The notes beneath the pieces are model-generated. The model saw only the letters and a list, made by a program, of their open reading frames with translations, was not told the DNA's origin and ran no database searches. A stretch of 64,000 nt of DNA from Peromyscus leucopus (lineage: Eukaryota; Chordata; Mammalia; Rodentia; Cricetidae). The DNA is taken from positions 71,180,200 to 71,244,199 of the forward strand of contig NC_051070.1 of NCBI RefSeq assembly GCF_004664715.2, written 5' to 3'. This document shows, piece by piece, positions 56,351-64,000 of this stretch. The position numbers and the translations under genes were made by a program. The first letter of the stretch is position 1. Every line of letters begins with the position of its first letter.

Positions 56351-56722
56351 TTCTTCTGATAATGGAAAGATAATGCAATTGACTGAAACGCTGAGTAAAC
56401 TCTTATCTGTTCCCTGAACAGCACGTCTGTTTGATGCCTTTGTAGAGCAGTAATTGAAGAGCAGTGAACATTGTGCAGGGGATCTACCTGACAGCATTGT
56501 GAACCTTGTCATCTTTGTCAGTTGTCCCAGTACTCTTCATGAGAACTTCTTCCTGAAAATGGGAATCTGTAAGGAAAGGGTGCACTGATGGGAAACAGCA
56601 ATCCTGAACTGTCTATGTTAGTGGAGATGACAGAGATGCAGCATAAATTGGAAACCCCACAGCTGTGCAAAACCTCCTGCAGAATCTCCCTGTGATAGGG
56701 CTGTAGCTGCACACACAGCTGC
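56351..56722. other. 3' flank of the TRAV4-like segment
   Basis: Nothing recognised. Confidence 0.4.
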
Positions 56723-56761
56723 AGTTTGGGGCCAGGCTGCAGGCTTGCTGGGAGCACTGTG
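56723..56761 (-). other. 23-RSS of the TRAV4-like segment
   Basis: V orientation: heptamer CACAGTG (56761-56755), 23-bp spacer, nonamer CCCCAAACT (56731-56723). Heptamer perfect, nonamer weak on its 5' side. Confidence 0.9.
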
Positions 56762-57260
56762 CATCAGCAGCACAGAGGTAGGTGCCTGAGTCCTCCAGCT
56801 GGGCATCTCTGATGTGCAGGGTGCTGTAGCGCTCCTTGGAGTCGAATGTTGACTTTAACCTCCCATTCTCCTTTGTTCCTGGAGTCATGAAGAACCGCCT
56901 GAGGAGGCTGCTGCCGGGATTCTGCCGAAACCACTGCACACTTGTCATGGTTGTAGAAAAATTGCATCTCAGAGAAGAGCCGGCTCCCTCCTGGAGACTG
57001 AGGGCTGGAGGATTCTGCTCCATCTGCATCCCTCTCACCCCTGCTCAGAGAAAAAGGAAAAAAAAATCATATGACAATCCTTCTGCAGGTTCCACCCTGT
57101 CATATATCCCAGGAGACAGTCATGAGGAGCTTTGGGTCACCTGTGTTCTGCCCCTCCCGCTGGCAGCTCTGGAACACCCCTAACCCATCTGGGAGAGTCA
57201 CAACTCACAGCAAACCTGCACCCACAGCAGCCCCAGCACAGCTCCCAGGCTCCTCTCCAT
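56762..57260 (-). CDS. Trav4: T-cell receptor alpha variable segment, TRAV4-like
   Basis: The leader exon (57260-57209) encodes MERSLGAVLGLLWVQVC; its T|GTGAGT donor joins the V exon (57040-56762, after TCTGAGCAG) to give WVRGMQMEQNPPALSLQ. Cys23 is in LRCNFSTT, Trp41 in VQWFRQNPG, CDR2 region MTPGTKENG, framework 3 ERYSTLHIRDAQLEDSGTY and Cys104 in LCAAD. The leader and the TLHIRDAQLEDSGTY string match mouse TRAV4 (V-alpha-11). It is the most 5' segment of the cluster in this window. Unlike the others it has no clear CTCF-like motif within 400 bp upstream; the nearest is 1.1 kb away. The frame is open and apparently functional. Confidence 0.92.
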
Positions 57261-57479
57261 GGATCCTTTAAAACTTCTGAGACTCCTTCACTCCACTTTC
57301 AGACAATATCTAACTTAGTTCCAACCACGAGCAGGCTCTCCCTCGTTCACCAGGCACCAATAAAATCTGAGCTCTTTCATCCTGATGGAAAACCCCACCC
57401 ACAGCAGCCCCGTGAGGCCTCAATAACTGCTCCCTAGCTTTGGATGAAAACCCTGCAGAAACAGGAAGCTATGTCATCT

Positions 57480-58346
57480 ACAGCTTGAAAACTAAAAAGG
57501 TTTATTTGTTTGTTTGTATGTTGTAACAGTTAAAGTAAGAGATATTTGAGGGAAATTGTGAGAAGGAGGGGATGATAAATCAGGAAAGAGCTGAGGTCTC
57601 TGTATATCATAGAACTTAGAAGGACAGAGAGAGTATACTATTTTACAAATTTTTACAGAATTTGAGAAATCAGTTGTATGAAAATTCTGATAAAAGAAAA
57701 CTCTTTGATGGTGTGCAATGTGTGTTGAGGAATAAATATACTTTCTTGAAATCAGCAGATAACCAACTGCTAAGAAATGTTTCCAATGAAACTTTCATTT
57801 GTTAAAACAATCAGGTTATAAACACAACATTCACCCTGATTCATTTCCTACCTCTGTCCTTTTCCAGTCCCCTCCCTGTACCCTGCAGACGCACACATTG
57901 CTAGTCAAGTTCAATAGTATTCTCTGTATTTTCTTCTTCTTTTTGTGCCTTATTATTTTCATCCCTTCGACTAATTATTCATGCTCCTGCTAGTCTGAGA
58001 GGAGTCAATGAAAAGTTTCGCTATCACAGGTATTGGAATAGTTTCTGGGTCCATGAACTCTGAAGATTTTCATCATAAAATTTTAAAACTTGAAGTCATG
58101 GAGTTAGATCTTTTCTGTTGAGCTTCAGAGGTCATATTGACTAGTAAAATTCTATTTCCTTGTCTGTCCTCATGGAATCATCCTCACAGTGGATTTCCAG
58201 TCACCTCAAGTTTTATAGTTCCACAGAACAGCACAGCTAACAACCAGGAACAAACTTTGCTGCTGTGACTGACAGCCTCACATGTTCTCTGGTCTCTTTA
58301 ACTGCCCAACCCTTCAGGAACTTGAGAAAGTCATTTCTGGGAAGCC
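57480..58346. other. 5' flank of the TRAV4-like segment
   Basis: AT-rich sequence, nothing recognised; no leader relic could be identified next to the CTCF-like motif at 58.35 kb. Confidence 0.4.
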
Positions 58347-58366
58347 TGCAGTGCCCCCTAGTGGAC
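58347..58366 (-). promoter_or_regulatory. CTCF-like motif without an adjacent V segment
   Basis: V-sense strand GGTCCACTAGGGGGCACTGC is the best CTCF-core match in the window, in the same orientation as the V-linked motifs. The nearest V leader lies 1.09 kb downstream. It may serve the TRAV4-like segment or mark a lost V segment. Confidence 0.65.
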
Positions 58367-58839
58367 CAACACCATCAGCAAAGGTGACTTCAGGCCATAA
58401 CTCCACATGTCACACAAAAGATGGTCAGAAGACATGACAGTCTAGATTGAGTGGGGGGTAAAGGTGAATCACTTTGAAAGTGATACATCATGGATATTAA
58501 ACCTCTTAATAAGATGTTATTTCTTATCATGAGCTATTTATTAGATTTATATAATTTAATTCAAAATAAATCTATAAGCATTGACTAAAATTTTACTGAA
58601 AGTGATAATAAGAACATAGTAATAATAATAATAAAAGTGGAGGAGACACTGATTTACTCTGTAATGAATCAGACTACAATACAGGGATCTGAATAAAACA
58701 AATAGCATCAGGGAAGAGTGTAAACTGAGAGTTGTGTGATCCCAGGAACAGGAGAAATGTCCACATGCAGATGGTCAGACTCTGAAGAAGGCAGGGGTGA
58801 TGATAGGATAGTAAACATAAGTGACCCCCAAATTTTACC

Positions 58840-60590
58840 AGGGAAATTCTACAGCTCATAAACACCTTTAGCAAAGAAGATGAATACAAGATTAACTCAT
58901 AATAATCAGTAGCCCTCCAAATATACAAAAGACAGATGGGATGAGAAAGAAATCAAGAAAACAACACCCTACACAATAGCCACAAATAATATAAAATATC
59001 TTGAGGTGACTCTAACCAAACAAGTGAAAGACCTGTATGACAAGACTTCAAGCCTTTGAAGAAAGACATTGAGGAGGCTATCAGAAGATGGAACATTCTC
59101 TCACGCTCATAGATTGGAAGGATTAACATAGTAAAAATGGCCAGCTTACCAAAAGCAATCTAAAGATTCAATGCAGTCCCCTTCAAAATTCCAACACAAT
59201 TCTTTTGTTTTTCTTTTCTTTTTTTTTTCTTTCTGGAGACAGGGTTTCTCTGTGTAGCTTTGCTCCTTTCCTGGAACTCACTCTGTAGCCCAGACTGGCC
59301 TTGAACTCACAGAGATCTGCCTGCCTCTGCCTCCCGAGTGCTGAGATTAAAGGTGTGCGCCACCACTGCCCCCCAACACAATTCTTTACAGGTCTTAAAG
59401 AAGAAGACTCAACTTCATGTGGAAAAATGAAAAAAAACCAAAGGTAGCTAAAACAATCCTGTACAATAAAAGAACTTCTGGAGGTATCACCATTCCTGAT
59501 ATCAATCTCTACTATGGAGCAATAGTAATAAAAACAGCATAGTATTGGTGTTAAAAAAAGAAAGACAGGTGATCAGTTGAATCACATCAAAGAACAGACA
59601 TAAATCCACACACCTATGGACACCTAATTTTTTGATAAAGAAGTCAGAAATATATGATGGAAAAAAAGCATCATCAGCAAATGGTCCTGGTCTACCTGGA
59701 TGTCAACATGCAGAGGAATGCAAATAGAACCATATCTATCACCCTGTTCAAAATTCATGTCCAAGTGGATCAAAGACCTCAACATAAAACCAGATACACT
59801 GAACCTAATAGAAGATAAAGTGGGGTATAGCTTTGAACCACTGGCACATGAGACAACTTTTTGTACAAAACACCAATAGCACAGGGACTAAGATCAGCAA
59901 TTAATAAATGAGACTGCATGAACTGAAAAAAACTTCGGTAATGCAAAGGATACTGTCAATAGGACAAAATGGAAATGATCAGAATTGAAAAAGATTCTCA
60001 ACAACTCCACATATGACAGAGGGCAAATTTCCAAAATAAATAAACTAGACCTCAACAAACCTAATAATCCAATTTTTAAAAATGGAATACAGATCTAAAT
60101 AGAGAATTCTCAACAGAGAAACCTCAAATGTCTGAGAAACAAAGAAATGTTCAATATCCTTAGCCATTAGGGAAATGCAAAACAAAATGACTTTGAGATC
60201 CTATCTTACACCTGGCAGGATAGCCAAGTTAAAAAACAGGAGTGACAGTTCATGCTGTCGAGGATCTGAAGCAAGGGGAACACTCCTCCATTGCTGGTGG
60301 GATTGTAAACTTGTACAGACACTTTGGAAATTAATATGGCAGTTTCTCAGAAAATTTGGAATTCATCTACCTCAGTATCCAACTGTACCACTCCTGGGCA
60401 TATACCCAAAGGACTCCCCATCTTACCAAATGGATGCTTGCTCAACTATGTTCATTGGAGCTTTATTAGTAATATTCAGAAACTGGAAACAACCTAGATG
60501 TCCCTCAACCAAAGAACAGATTTAAGAATGTGATACATTTACACAATGAAGTGTTACTTGGCTGTTAAAAAGATAAGAAGGACCATTCTT
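58840..60590 (+). mobile_element. LINE-1, ORF2 portion, with a nested B1
   Basis: Sense L1 ORF2 fragment, ending near the TGTTACTTGGCTGTTAAAA block. The longest remaining frame (60175-60525) encodes GTLLHCWWDCKLVQTLW and LLGIYPKDSPSYQ, the ORF2 C-terminal region. Frames are broken elsewhere. A B1 is inserted at 59206-59372. Confidence 0.87.
59206..59372 (-). mobile_element. B1 SINE nested in an L1, perfect 15-bp target-site duplication
   Basis: Reversed B1 with poly-T, GAGACAGGGTTTCTCTGTGT, AGCTTTGCTCCTTTCCTGGA and GAGATTAAAGGTGTGCGCCA. It is flanked by CCAACACAATTCTTT on both sides (59191-59205 and 59373-59387). Confidence 0.95.
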
Positions 60591-61915
60591 GGGCTGTGCT
60601 TATAAAGTGAGCATTCAACTCCCCATAGTTGAAGTAGTAAAAAGATTCTAATGAAGCAGAGAGAAATCTTTAGCTCTGGAAGGAGCAGGTGATGAATGCC
60701 TTCCCCTGTGTCAGAGGAGAGACTCCTGGAAAGGAAACATCAGCTTCTGTTCAGTTCAGAGAGAACGAATTAGCAAGGATGCAGAGGCTGTGACCTGTGA
60801 CATCAGCAGGCCCTTTCCTGGACATTCTATTGTATCCTGGAGAGCTCTTGGAGTCCCCAGTGATGTCACTAGTGTTGTAGCAACACCATGTGAGCTTAGG
60901 ACATTCGTTCAGTACCTATAAGGTTCACCTATAGGCATGTTGTCAAGACTGAGGTGTCTACTTGGGAGAGAGAATGGACAGCATGGAAAGACCAGAGTGA
61001 GAAAGAAGGAAGCTGGCCCTAGGTCTCACTGCAAAACATGGAGAAATAAATGGTCCTGGGGAAGACACAGTGAGTTCATGGAAGGGACTAGGGAGCTTTC
61101 TGGATATGATGCCCTTGAGCTTCCCAGGCCTAGGGCTCAGGAACTGGGAGCATCTGGGGAGCAACAGGCCTATCATGCTTCTCTGGTTTCCTAAAGGACT
61201 GACCTACATCATGGATTAATGATGGTTTGTTTGACAGTCATGAATTGACAAGGCTGTAGACTTTATGCTGGGTACCCTCTGCTTTCACTCTGAGTGGGAA
61301 AGGAAACACAGTGGAACTAATGAGATTTCAATGCTATCACTGGGCTTTTCCCCCACTGGAGTCCTTTAGGTTGTGTACCAGGAATAATAGGAAAGGAGAG
61401 TGCCCTGGCAAAGCTTGAGGTTGTCATGCTTTAAATTACATCCTCTACCAGGGCTGAGGCAACAAGTGACTTCCAGTGACCCCTAGGCTTCTGACTTCCC
61501 AGCTGTGGGTGGCATACAGGTCCCCAGTTCAGCCTGAGAGCTACTAGAGCCAGTGGACCTGGGTACAGACTGCCTTTCCTGCCAGTTCTTGGTGTCCTGG
61601 GCAGTTCAGCCATCTTGCAGCTTCCAGTCTTGAGAAGACTTAATGACCATAGATATGGGATTATTTTGACAGGCTGAGGATTGGGTTACAGATTTGAGGC
61701 TCCAAGAGAATAGTTTCTCCAATTACCTCAACATAGTATCACTAAGTTGTGTGCTTCCCTAGGAATTTTCAGTCCCTAAGGGATGAATAATAGTATTGTG
61801 TGCCTCAGTTGAAACACCTGATGTGCAGAGTCTAAATTCAACTGTTCATTCAGCATGATATCCTCTTCATTGTTTTCTGCTCATTTATGATTTATGTAGT
61901 CTTTGTGTGATGTAT
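60591..61915. other. Gene-free spacer
   Basis: About 1.3 kb with higher GC near 60930-61620. Short open frames on both strands show no family features. Unassigned. Confidence 0.4.
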
Positions 61916-61916
61916 G

Positions 61917-62097
61917 CATGTGTGTGTGTGTGTGGATATGTACATTGGTGTGTGTGCACAGGCCAGATGCTGACATCTGGTCTTGTCCTCTGTCACTCTT
62001 TCCCTTATTCCCTTTAGCCCAGGTCTCCCAGGGAACCTGAAATTTTCTGTTTTGGTTAATTTGGCTGGACAACACTGCATCTCCTGTGTTCTCCAAA
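61917..62097 (-). mobile_element. B3-type SINE, reverse orientation
   Basis: (TG)n start, then GCCAGATGCTGACATCTGGT, CTTGTCCTCTGTCACTCTTT and ATTTGGCTGGACAACACTGC, the reversed B3 order. Confidence 0.6.
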
Positions 62098-62835
62098 GTA
62101 GATCTTCTGTCTTGTCTTGTCTCTTCTAATTGTTACAAGTTTCAATAGCTCAGAAAGAGGAAGGATATAGTAGCTCTCTCTTTATTTTATACTTACGTAT
62201 TGTTTTGGAATTAATGTGTTTTGTAATAAATAACAAAAATCAAACAATACAGCTATTTAAAAAATAAAAAGCAGATTTGTTTTTCCTTTCACTGCACAGA
62301 GCTAACACCATAGAAAATATCTGGTTTGTCTCATTGGCTTCACTACACAGAATCCCACAGTGCATTTCCTTGCTGACATTGTGTTGCTGACTATATCATG
62401 TGCATGGCTGTGTCTCAGAAGAGATTCCCTCTCATAGCTGTGCAGAGTGATGTGTTCCTGAAAAGCACTGCAGGTGATGTCACTAGCCTTCTTCTGACTG
62501 ACATGTAGCAGAATTCATATCATATGCACTGTAATTGTTGAAAACTTTCTGGGTGTTGACCATGGTTCACTTCCTTTCACTTAAGCTATCAAGGTCTTCT
62601 GTGGAGAACAAGGTAGGTTGAGTGAAGAGATTATGATGGGTTAACTTGAAACCTGTGGGAACAATGAGTCTCGGGATGGATAAAGTTCATGGGAGCATAA
62701 ATAAGTGCAGGCCAGGGTAGCAGAACCCAGCTAAGTCTAAGAGCCTTGTAGACAGCAGGAAGGGCCCACTACTTCCACTTGCATCAGAAGAGGTTAGGAA
62801 AGACAGTAGTCTTCTCCCTGGTTATTCTGTATGAA
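62098..62835. other. Gene-free spacer
   Basis: Nothing recognised. Confidence 0.4.
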
Positions 62836-63200
62836 GAAGTGTGTGTGTGTGTGTATGTGTGTGTGTGTGTGTGTGTGTCTGTGTTTGTGTGTGTGTGTCT
62901 GTGTTGTGTAGTGCATTTCTGTTCATCCCTCTGTGTGTGTGTGAGTGTGTGTGTGTACCTCTATGTGTGTTTGAGCATGTCTACTGCCAGTTGTTTGCAC
63001 AATAGTGTCCCTTTGTGTGTGTATGTATCCCCATGTGTGACTGAGTGTGGTTATTTGTGTTCATGTTTCCTGTATGTGTAGGGGTAAGTGCTTGTATTGT
63101 ATGAGTGTTTGTGAGTATGGGTGCTTATATGTGAAAATATGTGATTGTGTACACTGATGTGTTCACTTTGGTATGTGTGTGTATTTCTGCATATTTGTGT
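62836..63200. repeat. TG-rich degenerate microsatellite tract
   Basis: Dense GTGT runs at 62838-62903 and scattered TGTG repeats out to about 63200. The Cys/Val-rich frame across it is low complexity. Confidence 0.85.
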
Positions 63201-63947
63201 GTTTGTTTACTCAGGAAAAATCTTTAATGATGATGGTGTCCAGCTGTATTGAGAAAGTACTGCGCTCGCTCACTTGCATCCATCAAATATTGTAAGCTAC
63301 TGCCTATCTTTCTGCATGTCCACCTAGCTCTCTAGAAAAAAAGGTCACAAAAACCTACTGTAATTCAGTGGTTTTGAGGTATTTGTACAGGGGAAAATAT
63401 TTATCTGTAAGAAAGAAACGGCTTTGGAGCAAACCAAAGAATGTGGTACAGGAAGCTGAGGAGGAGGCCACTGTGGCAAATCGAGGTGTCTGAGAGGCAG
63501 GATAGGCTGACTGAGGGTTCATGTCCCTTGTCTGCTCTGGGTGAATGGTGCTGTACATTCAATGGTCAGGTGGCTTACTGTGTCTTCTCTGTACCCTGTT
63601 TTGTCCTCATCCACATTGCCTGCTATCATTTTCTTTCCACCTTTGCCTAATCGTGGCTCACTTAAACTTGGCCTTGGAGCTTGGACTGGATTTTGTTCAT
63701 TGAGAGATTCTGACTTGCAGTGTGATTATAGCTGCATCTAAGTCCAGCAGAAGTCCCATAGCCATGCTGTGGTGTGAGAATGGGGCTGTCTCAGTGCACC
63801 CCACTTAGGCTAGTGATAGTTGAGAGCACTCAACATGTGCTCTATCTGTAGCAATCAGTAACTGCTATTATTCAAAGTTGTTCACTCTGAGTTAAAATTA
63901 GCCTCATGGAGGGTTGGGGACAGACCAGCCACTAGATAGACATAGAG
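63201..63947. other. Gene-free spacer
   Basis: Nothing recognised. Confidence 0.4.
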
Positions 63948-64000
63948 GCCAGAAAATGGTGGCACACATGCCTTTAATCCTGTCACTTGGGAGGTGGGGA
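63948..64000 (+). mobile_element. B1 SINE cut by the window end
   Basis: GGCCAGAAAATGGTGGCACA and CATGCCTTTAATCCTGTCAC give the left end of a sense B1; the rest is outside the window. Confidence 0.8.

Noticed and set aside
57300..57430. CTCF-like site next to the TRAV4-like leader
   Set aside because: CCCCACCCACAGCAGCCCCG has no acceptable core on either strand; only the distant 58.35-kb motif is listed.
60937..61194. Open frame in the GC-richer spacer
   Set aside because: No domain, no splice context and an overlapping antisense frame of similar length; not supported.

Overview
The window is mammalian germline DNA from the variable-segment part of a T-cell receptor alpha/delta locus (TRAV cluster). 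It carries nine V segments, all on the minus strand, so recombination and transcription run from high to low coordinates. Each has a short leader exon, a small intron and a V exon, followed by a 23-bp-spacer recombination signal (RSS). I see no D, J or C segment. The host is a rodent. The B1 SINEs carry the stretch CCAGGAAAGGCGCAAAG instead of the mouse/rat form, and B2-, ID- and Lx-type L1 repeats abound. A hamster/vole/deer-mouse-type LTR-like repeat lies near 53.8-54.4 kb. Together these point to a cricetid. The species itself cannot be read from the sequence.

Order in the direction of transcription, with family names by resemblance to mouse (human in brackets): TRAV4-like (57.26-56.76 kb); TRAV5-like (human TRAV13; 51.9-51.4); TRAV6-like (human TRAV9; 49.3-48.8); TRAV9-like (human TRAV8; 41.8-41.3); TRAV6-like with a lost core Trp (36.2-35.7); an orphan TRAV5-like leader relic (24.4-24.25); TRAV5-like (23.8-23.3); TRAV6-like with a large purine microsatellite in its intron (20.1-19.4); a TRAV11-like segment (human TRAV10, the invariant NKT-cell V-alpha) broken by a one-base deletion (17.5-16.9); TRAV7-like (human TRAV12; 7.2-6.6). 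Eight segments keep an open reading frame and one is a pseudogene. The repeated 5-then-6 order suggests cassette duplication.

Most V segments have a CTCF-like motif about 0.1-0.3 kb upstream of the leader ATG. All are in the same orientation, pointing downstream toward where the J segments and enhancer would lie. This shared layout is not part of the usual V-segment annotation and is one of the main observations here. The clearest biological result is the frameshift in the iNKT-type V segment.

The rest is repeat-rich spacer: several L1 copies (9.2-11.0 kb antisense; 20.8-22.7, 30.9-34.3 and 58.8-60.6 kb sense; many older Lx-type 3' ends), B1/B2/ID SINEs, MaLR-like LTRs, a solo LTR nested in an L1, many dinucleotide and GATA tracts, and a 22-bp minisatellite at 47.5-47.8 kb. 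No other protein-coding host gene, tRNA or rRNA gene is supported.
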